A stretch of DNA of 64,000 nucleotides from Rhodococcus sp. 4CII (GCF_014256275.1 NZ_JACCFE010000002.1:4320001-4384000), one strand, 5' to 3'; shown: positions 1 to 8,824, counted from the stretch's first letter. Translations and numbers: made by a program. The notes: generated by a model from the sequence alone, not told the origin.

Positions 1-842
1 TTGCCTATTCCGCCGGCATGCTCGCCCTCTACAGCGGTGAGCTGGCGAGTGCGGCCTCGCACCTCGAAACCGCACTCGCAGAGTTCAGCGAGCGCGGAGA
101 TCGACTGTTCGAAGTAGCAGCCCTGTACCCGTTGGGGTTGGCGTACGGACTCCGCGGCTTGACGGACCCGGCGATCGAACACCTCGAGCGTGTTCTCGCG
201 ATCACCCAGCAGCACGGCGAGAAGATGTACCGGTCGCACTCGTCGTGGGCCCTGGGTATCGCCGTGTGGCGCCAGGGCGATACCGATCGCGCGGTCCGAG
301 TGCTCGAGCAGTCATTGATACTGACCCGGCAGGTGCACGGCCCACGCGTCGCCGCAGCCGGTCTCGAGGCCCTTGCCTGGATCGCCTGCGGACTCCACGA
401 CGAACCGAGGGCTGCGGTTCTGCTGGGAGCCGCAGAAGGGCTGGCGCGGTCGGTGGGAAGCGACGTGGTGATCTACTCCGATCTGCTTGTCTACCATGAC
501 GAATGCGACCAGAAGTCGCGACGGAAACTGGGGGAGAAAGCATTCGGAGCGGCCCACCGCAAGGGGGAACAGCTCGGTTTCGACGCGGCAATCGCCTACG
601 CCCTCCACGAACATCCGCCCGGCACCCCCGCGCCCGGCACCGATACGTCGACGCGACTGACCAAGCGGGAACGCCAAGTCGCCGACCTCGTCGCAGAAGG
701 CCTGACCAACCAGGCCATCGCCGACCGCCTGGTGATCTCGCCGCGCACCGCGCAGGGGCATGTCGAGCACATCCTGGCCAAACTGGGTTTCACCTCCCGA
801 GCACAGGTCGCGGCCTGGGTCGTGGAGCAAACCGACGCATAA
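1..842 (+). CDS. LuxR-family transcriptional regulator, C-terminal part (5' end outside window)
   Basis: The open frame runs in from the left edge (frame of base 3), so this is only the last 280 or so residues. They consist of TPR-like helical repeats followed by a C-terminal LuxR helix-turn-helix, with motifs LTKRERQVADLVAEG and AIADRLVISPRTAQGHVEHI. The whole stretch aligns nearly gap-free with the end of the gene at 48697-51963, which has an N-terminal Ser/Thr kinase and a STAND ATPase domain, so the missing part is probably the same (inference). The ATG at 18 is an internal methionine rather than the start, because the similarity continues upstream of it. Likely a cytoplasmic signal-responsive DNA-binding regulator; its target is unknown. 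Confidence 0.88.
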   Translation, partial: AYSAGMLALYSGELASAASHLETALAEFSERGDRLFEVAALYPLGLAYGLRGLTDPAIEHLERVLAITQQHGEKMYRSHSSWALGIAVWRQGDTDRAVRVLEQSLILTRQVHGPRVAAAGLEALAWIACGLHDEPRAAVLLGAAEGLARSVGSDVVIYSDLLVYHDECDQKSRRKLGEKAFGAAHRKGEQLGFDAAIAYALHEHPPGTPAPGTDTSTRLTKRERQVADLVAEGLTNQAIADRLVISPRTAQGHVEHILAKLGFTSRAQVAAWVVEQTDA

Positions 843-1053
843 AACGGACCCAACAGTTCGCGTCGAATCCGACCAGCGGGGCGGGCATCGTCCGTCGGCG
901 GCATTGGTGTGCAGAACCGTTGGGGCTCAAGCTTCTTCGGTTCGGCAACGCCGACCATGAAACTCATTCTGCCCGTCTCCGGAGTCTGGCGCTGCCGGTA
1001 GGGCTCGTCCGGCGCATCGGCGGTGGCTTCGAGGTGGGCGGCGATTTTCCCTA

Positions 1054-1082
1054 TTGACAGCGAGCGGAGGTGCTCGTAACGT
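1054..1082 (+). promoter_or_regulatory. Promoter of the CoA-transferase operon
   Basis: A perfect -35 TTGACA (1054-1059) lies 17 bases from a TAACGT -10 (1077-1082). Transcription would start about 1089, inside the operator that follows. The upstream stretch 843-1053 holds no gene that I recognise. Confidence 0.5.
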
Positions 1083-1088
1083 CCGTGG

Positions 1089-1124
1089 TGTTCCAAATAA
1101 TGATGTCAGTTCAGGATAATGAAC
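1089..1124. promoter_or_regulatory. Two-site operator, copy 1 (probable IclR target)
   Basis: The sequence starts TGTTCCA and contains a perfect inverted repeat GTTCA-N6-TGAAC at 1109-1124. The same arrangement recurs at 8890-8925 in front of the second F420 oxidoreductase: TGTTCCA, ATA, TGAT, AGTTCA and ATGAA fall at the same spacing. Paired sites of this size are typical of IclR-family regulators, and an IclR gene lies between the two copies at 6894. Repressor or activator role is not decided by the sequence. Confidence 0.6.
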
Positions 1125-1134
1125 GGAGCTAGTG

Positions 1135-2337
1135 ATGGGGTTCACCGGAAAAATCGAGGCGCTCTCGGGCATCCGAGTAATCGACGCCGCGACGATGGTG
1201 GCCGGCCCCTTGGGGGCGTCGCTGCTCGCCGACTTCGGCGCCGACGTCATCAAGGTCGAGCCGATCGGTGGCGACGAGTCACGGACATTCGGACCAGGAC
1301 GAGACGGCATGAGTGGTGTCTATTCCGGCGTGAACCGGAACAAGCGCGCCCTCGCGCTCGACCTTCGCACGGCGGCAGGTCGCGAGCTGTTCCACGAGCT
1401 CTGCTCGACCGCGGACGTCCTCATCGAAAACATGCTGCCGGCGGTCCGTGAGCGATTCGGGCTGACCGCCGCCGAACTTCGCGAACGGCACCCGCACCTG
1501 ATCTGCCTCAATGTCAGCGGGTACGGCGAGAGCGGTCCCCTTGCAGGTCGTCCCGCGATGGACCCGGTCGCTCAGGCGCTCACCGGTCTGATGGAGGCCA
1601 CCGGCGAGCGCTCGGGGAGGCCGCTCAAGGCCGGACCGCCCGTCGCCGACAGCGCGGCGGGCTACCTCGTCGCGATCGCCGCCCTCGTCGCACTCTTTGC
1701 GAAACAGCGCACGGGGGAGGGGCAGACCGGCTCGATATCCCTGGTGGGAGCGCTGTTCCATCTGCAGACTCCGTGGCTGGGGCAGTACCTCCTCGCCGAC
1801 TACATCCAGGGCAAGGTAGGCAACGGCAGCAATTTCTACGCGCCGTACAACGCCTATGCGACCCGGGACGGCGGTGCGGTACACCTGGTCGCCTTCAACG
1901 ACCGTCACTTCGTCAAGCTGACCAGGGCGATGGATGTGGAGGCTCTTCTCGACGATCCGCGCTTTGCGGACGCCGCATCCCGGTTGGAGAACCGTGAGGC
2001 CCTCGACGCCGCCTTCGCGCCGTGGTTCGCCGCCCGCGACCGTGACGATGTGGTCGCACTGCTCTCGGCCCACGACATCATCTGTGCCCCGGTCCTCGCG
2101 TACGACGAGGCCGTCAACCATCCCCAGATCCAGGCCCTGGACCTCGTCGTCGACATCACTCACGAGGAACTCGGACCGTTGCGGGTCCCGGGTCTCCCGG
2201 TCAAGCTCTCGGGCACCCCGGGTTATGTACATCGCCCACCGACGTCGTTGGGCGAGCACACAACCGAGATTCTCAGCGATCTCGGCTACGAGGACGACCG
2301 GATCGCGGCCCTGAGGGCCGAGCGGGTCGTCCGATGA
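1135..2337 (+). CDS. CaiB/BaiF family (type III) CoA-transferase
   Basis: Family III CoA-transferase of about 400 residues, the usual length. These enzymes move CoA between carboxylic acids through an enzyme-bound aspartyl-CoA thioester; the expected Asp sits in the VADSAAG motif, about residue 170. The N-terminal Rossmann-like motif ADFGADVIKVEP and the NRNKRALALDL stretch are characteristic. The ATG at 1135 has a GGAG six bases upstream; a GTG at 1132 is possible but too close. It is the first gene after the promoter and operator at 1054-1124 and heads the island that ends in the F420 genes. Its likely role is activation of the pathway's carboxylic acid substrate (inference). Confidence 0.9.
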   Translation: MGFTGKIEALSGIRVIDAATMVAGPLGASLLADFGADVIKVEPIGGDESRTFGPGRDGMSGVYSGVNRNKRALALDLRTAAGRELFHELCSTADVLIENMLPAVRERFGLTAAELRERHPHLICLNVSGYGESGPLAGRPAMDPVAQALTGLMEATGERSGRPLKAGPPVADSAAGYLVAIAALVALFAKQRTGEGQTGSISLVGALFHLQTPWLGQYLLADYIQGKVGNGSNFYAPYNAYATRDGGAVHLVAFNDRHFVKLTRAMDVEALLDDPRFADAASRLENREALDAAFAPWFAARDRDDVVALLSAHDIICAPVLAYDEAVNHPQIQALDLVVDITHEELGPLRVPGLPVKLSGTPGYVHRPPTSLGEHTTEILSDLGYEDDRIAALRAERVVR

Positions 2338-2365
2338 CCACCGAACACGGCGAAAGGAACCACCA

Positions 2366-3253
2366 ATGAAGGTCGGAATCAGGATCCCCGGTGCGGGACC
2401 GTGGGCAGGGCCCGAGGCAATCACGGAGGTGTCGCGGTTCGCTGAGAAGATCGGCTTCGACTCCCTCTGGATGACTGATCACGTAGCGCTGCCGACCCGA
2501 GTCGAGACGCCGTACCCGTACACCGCGGACGGCAAGTTCCTGTGGGACCCCGCCACGCCGTACCTCGACTGCCTCACATCGTTGACGTGGGCGGCGGCTG
2601 CAACCGAGCGGATCGAGCTGGGCACGTCCTGCCTGATCCTGCCGTGGCGTCCGCTCGTCCAGACCGCCAAGACGCTGGTCAGTATCGACGTGATGTCGCG
2701 CGGCCGGCTGTCGGTCGCCATCGGCGTGGGCTGGATGAAGGAACAGTTCGAGCTGCTGGGAGCGCCCTTCGAGGGCCGCGGGAAGCGGACCACGGAAATG
2801 GTCAACGCGATGCGGCACATGTGGAAGGAAGACGAGGTCGACTTCGACGGCGACTTCTACCAGCTCCACGACTTCAAGATGTATCCGAAGCCGGTGCGGG
2901 GCACGATCCCCGTCTGGTTCGCGGGATACAGCACCGCCTCTCTGCGCCGCATCGCCGCGATCGGCGACGGCTGGCACCCGCTGGCGATCGCGCCGGAAGA
3001 GTACGCCGGCTACCTGGCCACCCTGCGGCAGTACGTCGAAGAGGCAGGACGCGACATGAACGAGATCACCCTCACCGCACGGCCTTTGCGGACCGCGCCG
3101 TACAACGCCGAGACGATCGAAGCGTACGGCGACCTCGGCGTCACCCACTTCATCTGCGACACGTCGTTCGAGCACGACACCCTCGAGGCAACCATGGACG
3201 AGCTCGCGGAACTCGCTGATGCCGTCCTCCCCACCGCACACAACCTGGCCTGA
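2366..3253 (+). CDS. LLM-class F420-dependent oxidoreductase
   Basis: A 295-residue luciferase-like TIM-barrel protein. Motifs FDSLWMTDHVALP near the N-terminus, RIELGTSCLILPWR, and GRLSVAIGVGWMKEQFELLG are those of the F420-using branch (the TIGR03619 type by memory of the family) rather than FMN luciferases. Such enzymes pass a hydride from F420H2 to a substrate or the reverse. An AAAGGA ribosome site precedes the ATG. It lies 28 bp after the CoA-transferase. A second LLM gene (8935) and an NADPH:F420 reductase (7846) in the same island support F420 as the cofactor. The substrate is unknown. Confidence 0.88.
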   Translation: MKVGIRIPGAGPWAGPEAITEVSRFAEKIGFDSLWMTDHVALPTRVETPYPYTADGKFLWDPATPYLDCLTSLTWAAAATERIELGTSCLILPWRPLVQTAKTLVSIDVMSRGRLSVAIGVGWMKEQFELLGAPFEGRGKRTTEMVNAMRHMWKEDEVDFDGDFYQLHDFKMYPKPVRGTIPVWFAGYSTASLRRIAAIGDGWHPLAIAPEEYAGYLATLRQYVEEAGRDMNEITLTARPLRTAPYNAETIEAYGDLGVTHFICDTSFEHDTLEATMDELAELADAVLPTAHNLA

Positions 3254-3281
3254 CGGCCCGGCGGAAGAAAGGACGAGAATC

Positions 3282-4736
3282 GTGCAGGCACTCACCTCAT
3301 CAGTTCCCCTCGTCATCGGTGACCAACTGAGCGCATCGTCGACCGGGGCGACGTTCGACTCGATCAACCCGGCTGACGGGTCGCACCTGGCCAGCGTCGC
3401 CGAGGCCACGCCTCAGGACGTCGCGCGCGCCGTCGAGGCCGCGAGGGTCGCCGCCAAGGCGTGGCAGCGCATGCGTCCGGCTCAGCGGACCCGCTTGATG
3501 TTCCGCTACGCCGCGCTGATCGAGGAACACAAGACCGAGCTCGCTCAGCTGCAGAGCCGTGACATGGGCAAGCCCATCCGCGAGTCGCTGGGGGTCGACC
3601 TGCCGATCATGATCGAGACCCTCGAGTATTTCGCGGGCCTCGTGACCAAGATCGAAGGCCGCACGACGCCGGCCCCCGGACGCTTCCTCAATTACACCCT
3701 GCGTGAGCCGATCGGTGTGGTGGGCGCCATCACTCCCTGGAATTTCCCTGCAGTGCAGGCGGTCTGGAAGATCGCGCCGGCTCTGGCGATGGGCAATGCC
3801 ATCGTGCTGAAGCCCGCGCAGCTCGCACCGCTCGTGCCCGTGGCACTCGGCGAACTCGCCCTCGAGGCAGGTCTGCCGCCCGGGCTGGTCAACGTCCTGC
3901 CGGGTCGCGGCTCGGTAGCGGGTAACGCGTTGGTGCAGCACCCGCTGGTCGGCAAGGTGACCTTCACCGGCTCGACCGAGGTCGGCCAGCAGATCGGCCG
4001 GATGGCAGCCGACCGTCTGATCACGGCCTCGTTGGAACTGGGCGGCAAGTCGGCGCTCGTGGCCTTCGGCGATTCGTCCCCGAAGGCTGTCGCAGCGATG
4101 GTCTTCCACGCGATGTACAGCAACCAGGGTGAGACCTGCACGGCGGCGAGCCGGCTGCTCGTCGAGCGGCCCATCTACGACGAAGTGATCGAGCTCGTCC
4201 AGAAGCGGGTCGAGGCCGCCCGCGTGGGCGACCCCCTAGACCCCGACACCGAGATCGGCCCGCTGATCAGTGCCGGACAACGAGAGTCGGTCCACTCGTA
4301 CGTCGTCTCCGGGATCGAAGACGGTGCCAAGCTGATCAGCGGTGGAGGGCAGTCGCCGGACGGACCGGCAGAGCAGGGCTTCTACTACCGTCCAACGCTC
4401 TTCGCCGGGGTCACCGCGGATATGCGCATCGCCCGGGAAGAGATCTTCGGACCAGTGCTGTCAGTGCTGCCGTTCGAGGGTGAAGAGGAAGCGATCACCC
4501 TCGCCAACGACACCATCTACGGGCTGGCCGCGGGCGTCTTCACCCGCGACGTGGGTCGCGCGCTGCGGTTCGCACAGACGCTCGACGCCGGCACTGTGTG
4601 GATCAACAGCTGGGGAGTGCTCAACCCCGCGTCGCCGTATCGAGGCTTCGGGCAGAGCGGCTACGGCAGCGACCTGGGCCAGGCCGCCATCGAGAGCTTC
4701 ACCAAGGAGAAGAGCATATGGGCACGCCTGGACTGA
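3282..4736 (+). CDS. NAD(P)-dependent aldehyde dehydrogenase
   Basis: A 484-residue ALDH-superfamily enzyme that oxidises an aldehyde to its acid. Visible signatures are the TPWNFP motif, FTGSTEVGQQIG in the cofactor-binding domain, the general-base Glu in LELGGKS and the nucleophilic Cys in NQGETCTAASR. I chose the GTG at 3282, with AAAGGA 8-9 bases upstream; the longer frame from 3219 would overlap the preceding gene and add a non-conserved proline-rich start. It sits between the F420 oxidoreductase and an acyl-CoA synthetase, so aldehyde to acid to acyl-CoA is a plausible sequence of steps (inference). Confidence 0.9.
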   Translation: MQALTSSVPLVIGDQLSASSTGATFDSINPADGSHLASVAEATPQDVARAVEAARVAAKAWQRMRPAQRTRLMFRYAALIEEHKTELAQLQSRDMGKPIRESLGVDLPIMIETLEYFAGLVTKIEGRTTPAPGRFLNYTLREPIGVVGAITPWNFPAVQAVWKIAPALAMGNAIVLKPAQLAPLVPVALGELALEAGLPPGLVNVLPGRGSVAGNALVQHPLVGKVTFTGSTEVGQQIGRMAADRLITASLELGGKSALVAFGDSSPKAVAAMVFHAMYSNQGETCTAASRLLVERPIYDEVIELVQKRVEAARVGDPLDPDTEIGPLISAGQRESVHSYVVSGIEDGAKLISGGGQSPDGPAEQGFYYRPTLFAGVTADMRIAREEIFGPVLSVLPFEGEEEAITLANDTIYGLAAGVFTRDVGRALRFAQTLDAGTVWINSWGVLNPASPYRGFGQSGYGSDLGQAAIESFTKEKSIWARLD

Positions 4737-6328
4737 CCTCCGGGTCGTCCCGACCACGGATAAGTCGGCTGATCGATGCCCGCCACACCCACGACTGGGA
4801 ACCTGCGGCGGACTACACGATCACCGAGGACGCCCTCTTCTCACGCGACCCCGACGCCGTGGCCGTGCTGCGCGGGGGAACCCACGCGCCCGAGGAAGTG
4901 ACGTTCGGCCAGATTCAGCGCGCCGCTGTACGCATCGCGGCTGTCCTCCGTTCCCGGGGAATCAATCCCGGTGACCGCGTGGTCCTGTACCTCGACCCCT
5001 CGGTGGAGGCCGCCGAGGTCGTCTTCGGGGTGCTGGTCGCCGGCGCCGTGCTCGTGCCCGTCCCACGACTGCTCACCGGTACGTCGGTGGCGCACCGGCT
5101 CGTCGATTCGGGCGCGACTGTGCTGGTCACGGACGGTCCCGGCCTCGACCGGCTGGAGTCGACGGGATGCTCCCTGCACGACGTCGACGTGCTCACGGTG
5201 GACGGCGCCCGCGGCCCGCGGCTCGGGGACCTGGCCGGCCGGGTCGACCCGCTGGCCCCTGCTCCCGGGCGGTCCTCGGATCCTGCCCTGCTGATGTACA
5301 CGTCGGGCACCAGCGGTCCGGCCAAGGGCATCGTCCACGGACACCGTGCCCTGCTCGGACATGCCGGCGTCGATTACGCCTTCGAGCTGTTCAGGCCCGG
5401 TGACGTCTACTTCGGCACCGCGGACTGGGGTTGGATCGGCGGCCTGATGCTCGGCCTGCTGGTTCCGTGGTCGTTCGGCGTTCCCGTCGTGGCTCACCGG
5501 CCGCAGCGCTTCGACCCCGGCGCCACCCTGGACATGATGACCGGTCTCGGTGTGACGACCGCCTTCCTGCCGGCGTCGGTGCTGCGGATGTTCGCCGAAC
5601 ACGGGGAATCGGCTCCGCGCCGCCTCCGCGCGGTCGTGACCGGAGGAGAGCCCGCCGGTGCGGCGGAGCTCGGCTGGGCCCGGCACCATCTCAGCGACGC
5701 CGTCAACAAGGCATACGGCCAGACCGAGGCCAACGCCCTCATCGGGGACTCCGCGATACTCGGGTCCGTCGACGATGACACCATGGGCGCTCCGTATCCC
5801 GGGCACCGCATCGCCCTGCTCGACGAGGAGGGCACCCGCGTCGCGCCCGGCGAGGTCGGTGAGATCGCGCTGGGACTTCCGGATCCGGTTGCCCTCCTCG
5901 GTCATTGGGACGGCTCGTCCGCTCGGGTGGTACCCCCATCCGGAGGATGGCACCGGACAGGCGACCTGGCGCGGCTCTCACATGGACGACGACTGGAGTA
6001 CCTCGGCCGCGCCGACGACGTGATCAAGAGCCGCGGTTACCGCATCGGCCCCGCGGAGATCGAAGAGGCCCTCAAGTGTCACCCCCAGGTCCTGGACGCG
6101 GCGGCCGTGGGGCTTCCCGACCGGGAGATGGGGCAACAGGTCAAGGCATTCGTGCACCTCGCTGCCGGCGAGCTCACCGAGGAGATAGCGAAACAGCTCC
6201 GAGAACTCGTCACGACAGCGGTCGGTCCACACGCACGGCCCCGGGAGATCGAGGCAGTCGCTACGTTGCCGCGCACCGAAACCGGCAAGATCCGGCGCCG
6301 TGAATTGGTGTCGCCTCCGGCTCCGTGA
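4718..6328 (+). CDS. AMP-dependent acyl-CoA synthetase
   Basis: Adenylate-forming enzyme of 536 residues that activates a carboxylic acid to acyl-CoA through an acyl-AMP. The P-loop-like motif YTSGTSGPAKG, the YGQTEAN adenine motif, GDLARLSHGRRLEYLGR and the hinge/C-terminal RADDVIKSRGYRIGPAEIE are present, as is the catalytic lysine region ETGKIRR at the end. The ATG at 4718 has AAGGAG upstream and overlaps the aldehyde dehydrogenase by 19 bases, indicating translational coupling. The motifs resemble acetyl-, propionyl- or medium-chain ligases; the acid used is not evident. The last codons lie in a 25-bp tandem duplication (6298-6340). Confidence 0.9.
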   Translation: MGTPGLTSGSSRPRISRLIDARHTHDWEPAADYTITEDALFSRDPDAVAVLRGGTHAPEEVTFGQIQRAAVRIAAVLRSRGINPGDRVVLYLDPSVEAAEVVFGVLVAGAVLVPVPRLLTGTSVAHRLVDSGATVLVTDGPGLDRLESTGCSLHDVDVLTVDGARGPRLGDLAGRVDPLAPAPGRSSDPALLMYTSGTSGPAKGIVHGHRALLGHAGVDYAFELFRPGDVYFGTADWGWIGGLMLGLLVPWSFGVPVVAHRPQRFDPGATLDMMTGLGVTTAFLPASVLRMFAEHGESAPRRLRAVVTGGEPAGAAELGWARHHLSDAVNKAYGQTEANALIGDSAILGSVDDDTMGAPYPGHRIALLDEEGTRVAPGEVGEIALGLPDPVALLGHWDGSSARVVPPSGGWHRTGDLARLSHGRRLEYLGRADDVIKSRGYRIGPAEIEEALKCHPQVLDAAAVGLPDREMGQQVKAFVHLAAGELTEEIAKQLRELVTTAVGPHARPREIEAVATLPRTETGKIRRRELVSPPAP

Positions 6329-6340
6329 ACTGGTGTCGCC
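6298..6340 (+). repeat. 25-bp-period tandem duplication at a gene end
   Basis: Two copies of CCGTGAAYTGGTGTCGCC (6298-6315 and 6323-6340) lie 25 bases apart and differ at one base. Because 25 is not a multiple of three, the second copy is read in another frame, and the acyl-CoA synthetase stop codon falls inside it. Confidence 0.75.
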
Positions 6341-6393
6341 CCCAACGTAAGCGCTGGGAAACCGAAAAGACGAACAAGTGGAAAGACGAAGCA

Positions 6394-6864
6394 ATGCGTA
6401 AATTCTGGCACGTCGGCATAAATGTGACCGACATGGACAAATCGATCGACTTCTATCGAAGAGTCGGCTTCGAGGTAGCGCAGGACAAAGAGATCGAGGA
6501 CAGCAACCTCGCGCGAGCATTCATGGTCGAAGGGGCCAGCAAGCTCCGCTTCGCGCACATGCGCTTGAACGACTCCCCGGACGAGGCCATGCTGGACCTC
6601 ATCGAGTGGCGGGATGCACGCTCCGAGGGCCGAGCACAGAGCGACCTCGTGCACCCCGGCTTGTGCCGCTTCTCGATCCTCACCGACGACATCGACGCCG
6701 AATACGCACGGCTGGCGGACGACGGTGTCGAGTTCCTGCACTCGCCGCAGACCATCATGGGTCCGGACGGAGTCAACGGCTGGCGGCTGCTCTTCGCCCG
6801 CGATCCCGACGGCACACTGTTCCACTTCGCCGAATTGTTGGGGCAGGCGGCTACGGTCGGCTGA
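6394..6864 (+). CDS. VOC-superfamily (glyoxalase/dioxygenase-fold) protein
   Basis: A 156-residue protein with two beta-alpha-beta-beta-beta modules typical of the vicinal-oxygen-chelate fold. It begins FWHVGINVTDMDKSIDFYRR, and the second half has HPGLCRFSILTDDID and ends in the DPDGTLFHFAEL signature. Candidate metal ligands are the early His, a central His and the late Glu of HFAEL. The ATG at 6394, 65 bp after the acyl-CoA synthetase, matches the family N-terminus better than upstream starts. VOC proteins can be isomerases, epimerases, lyases or dioxygenases; a methylmalonyl-CoA epimerase-like step in this acyl-CoA pathway is possible but not shown. Confidence 0.85.
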   Translation: MRKFWHVGINVTDMDKSIDFYRRVGFEVAQDKEIEDSNLARAFMVEGASKLRFAHMRLNDSPDEAMLDLIEWRDARSEGRAQSDLVHPGLCRFSILTDDIDAEYARLADDGVEFLHSPQTIMGPDGVNGWRLLFARDPDGTLFHFAELLGQAATVG

Positions 6865-6893
6865 CAGCAACGACACGACGAAGGTAGGAACCC

Positions 6894-7715
6894 TTGACGA
6901 AGGCAGAGGTCCCGGGCGGCGCGACCGACGAGCGGGGCGAGCAATCCAGCGAGCAGTTGGTACCTGCCGTCTCCCGCGCCACCCGCGTGCTGGAGACACT
7001 GGTTCAGCAGTCCGCCGGGGCGACGCTCACCGAGCTGGCCAAGCAGTGCGCCCTGGCGAAGAGCACGGCATCGGTCCTGCTCCGGACCATGGTGGTCGAG
7101 GGCCTCGTCGTGTACGACCAGGAGACGCGTCGGTACAACCTCGGCCCGCTGCTCGTGGAGTTCGGCGTCGCTGCGATCGCGCGAACGTCGGCGGTCGCCG
7201 CGTCGCGGACGTACATGGAGTGGTTGGCCGAGCGGACCGAGCTGGCATGTCTCGCCATCCAGCCGATGCCGGACGGGCACTTCACGGCGATCGCGAAGAT
7301 CGAGAGCCGTAAGGCCGTCAAGGTCACCATCGAGGTCGGCGCGCGCTTCGACCGAGATACTCCGTTGATCAGCCGACTCGCGGCAGCATGGCCGAGCCGG
7401 GGTCGCCTGGAGGTTGTCGAGTATTCCGCCGAGGAACTCGAGGAGCTCCGGGCGCAGGGCTACGGCGCGGTCTACGGCGAATACCGGCCGGAACTCAACG
7501 TCGTGGGAGTTCCTGTGTTCGACCGCGACGGTGAGCCGTGCCTGTTCATTGCCCTGCTGGGTATCGGTGACGACCTCACGGCCGAGGGTGTGGCCGGGAT
7601 CGCCGAGTACCTGGTAACGGCTTCGAGGGAGATCAGCTCGCATATCGGCGGCCGCATCCCCGAGGATTTCCCGGTGCCGGTGGGGACACCCGACCTCGGC
7701 GCCCGGCGCGGCTGA
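6894..7715 (+). CDS. IclR-family transcriptional regulator
   Basis: A 273-residue regulator with an N-terminal winged helix-turn-helix (about residues 25-85, TLTELAKQCALAKSTASVLL) and the C-terminal IclR effector domain, seen in LAERTELACLAIQ and YGEYRPELNVVGVPVFD. I used the TTG at 6894, preceded by AGGTAGG; the first 20 residues are poorly conserved. It is inside the island, transcribed with it, and is the best candidate to bind the repeated operator at 1089-1124 and 8890-8925 (inference). IclR proteins often sense the aromatic or acyl substrate of the genes they control. Confidence 0.9.
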   Translation: MTKAEVPGGATDERGEQSSEQLVPAVSRATRVLETLVQQSAGATLTELAKQCALAKSTASVLLRTMVVEGLVVYDQETRRYNLGPLLVEFGVAAIARTSAVAASRTYMEWLAERTELACLAIQPMPDGHFTAIAKIESRKAVKVTIEVGARFDRDTPLISRLAAAWPSRGRLEVVEYSAEELEELRAQGYGAVYGEYRPELNVVGVPVFDRDGEPCLFIALLGIGDDLTAEGVAGIAEYLVTASREISSHIGGRIPEDFPVPVGTPDLGARRG

Positions 7716-7736
7716 CCAACCGGCATTTTTCTTCAT

Positions 7737-7762
7737 GCGGCGGCCCCGCCGGGGCCCGCCGC
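7737..7762 (+). terminator. Strong GC hairpin after the IclR gene
   Basis: GCGGCGG-CCCC, a three-base loop, GGGG, a one-base bulge and CCGCCGC form an 11-bp stem. There is no U-tract after it, so it may be a weak or partial terminator. The remainder of 7716-7845 shows no gene. Confidence 0.5.
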
Positions 7763-7845
7763 TCCGAGTCGACCCTCAACGGTCGGCTGCCCGCCTGCGG
7801 TGCAACAGCCGGAGGTGTCCCGTCCAACGTTTGTAGGAGACATAG

Positions 7846-8526
7846 ATGAAGAGCAGCAAAATCGCCGTCGTCGGCGGCACCGGACCCCAGGGTAAGGGGT
7901 TGGCCTACCGGTTCGCAGCGGCCGGCTGGCCCGTCGTCATCGGATCGCGTTCGGCCGAACGCGCGGAGGAGGCGGCGGCCGAGGTGCGCAGACACGCCGG
8001 TGACGGCGCCGTGGTCAGCGCCGCCGACAATGCGTCGGCTGCCGCCGACTGTTCCATCATTCTGCTGGTCGTCCCGTACGACGGCCATCGTGAGCTGGTC
8101 TCGGAACTGGCGCCCACTTTCGCGGGCAAGCTCGTCGTCAGCTGTGTGAATCCGCTCGGCTTCGACAAGTCCGGGGCCTACGGCTTGGATGTCGAGGAAG
8201 GCAGCGCTGCCGAGCAGCTGCGCGACCTCGTGCCCGATGCCACCGTTGTGGCGGCCTTCCATCACCTGTCGGCGATCAACCTCTGGGAGCACGAGGGCCT
8301 CCTCCCTGAGGATGTGCTCGTGTGCGGAGACGATCGGTCCGCCAAGGACGAGGTGGCTCGCCTGGCCGTCGCGATCACCGGTCGGCCGGGTATCGACGGA
8401 GGGGTGCTGCGGGTAGCTCGGCAGCTCGAACCGCTGACCGCCGTTCTGATCAACGTCAATCGGCGCTACAAGACGCGCTCGGGTCTCGCCGTGAATGGGG
8501 TTGTTCATGATTCACGAGCTGCGTGA
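7846..8526 (+). CDS. npdG: NADPH:F420 oxidoreductase (Fno/NpdG type)
   Basis: A 226-residue Rossmann enzyme that transfers hydride between NADPH and coenzyme F420. The N-terminal dinucleotide motif VVGGTGPQGKGLAYRFAAAG, followed by VIGSRSAERAEE (the arginines that would read the NADP 2'-phosphate), is the signature of this family. The ATG has a good GTAGGAG site. It overlaps the next small gene. The context of two F420-dependent oxidoreductases and F420 biosynthesis genes fits regeneration of F420H2, as NpdG does in dinitrophenol and picrate degraders. The symbol is by family resemblance. Confidence 0.87.
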   Translation: MKSSKIAVVGGTGPQGKGLAYRFAAAGWPVVIGSRSAERAEEAAAEVRRHAGDGAVVSAADNASAAADCSIILLVVPYDGHRELVSELAPTFAGKLVVSCVNPLGFDKSGAYGLDVEEGSAAEQLRDLVPDATVVAAFHHLSAINLWEHEGLLPEDVLVCGDDRSAKDEVARLAVAITGRPGIDGGVLRVARQLEPLTAVLINVNRRYKTRSGLAVNGVVHDSRAA

Positions 8527-8824
8527 GTACATTGCGCTACCGGGCCGCGCGGAGGAACTGCACCGCAGGTTCGCCGACGAGACGCTGGCCCTGTTCACGG
8601 AACTCGGGTTGCAGGTCGAGGGCTTCTGGCAGGAGGTCGGCAATCGTGCCCGGATCGTCTATCTCGTGGCCTTCCCCGATGTGGAGGCTGCGACGGCACA
8701 CTGGGCCCGGTTCAAGGCCGATCCCCGGTGGCTTGCGCTGAAAGCCCGCACCGAGAGCGACGGGCCGCTCATCTCGGAGATCCGGAGCACGTTCATGGTC
8801 ACTCCGGAGTACGCCCGACCCTGA
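8507..8824 (+). CDS. NIPSNAP-family protein
   Basis: A 105-residue single-domain NIPSNAP/ferredoxin-like barrel protein: it starts MIHELREYIALPGRAEELHRRF, has RIVYLVAFPDVEAATAHWARF in the middle, and ends with the usual ISEIRSTFM strand. Members are small, often dimeric proteins of unclear catalytic role found in degradation operons. The ATG at 8507 has GGGG six bases upstream and overlaps the reductase gene by 20 bases, so the two are co-translated. A start at 8495 would add four residues only. Its job in this pathway is unknown. Confidence 0.85.
   Translation: MIHELREYIALPGRAEELHRRFADETLALFTELGLQVEGFWQEVGNRARIVYLVAFPDVEAATAHWARFKADPRWLALKARTESDGPLISEIRSTFMVTPEYARP

Noticed and set aside
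596..1096. Minus-strand frame reaching into the gap 843-1131
   Set aside because: Its first half is antisense to the LuxR HTH; the gap part shows no motif that I can assign.
3219..3281. Upstream start for the aldehyde dehydrogenase
   Set aside because: Overlaps the preceding gene and lacks a ribosome site; the GTG at 3282 has AAAGGA and matches the family start.
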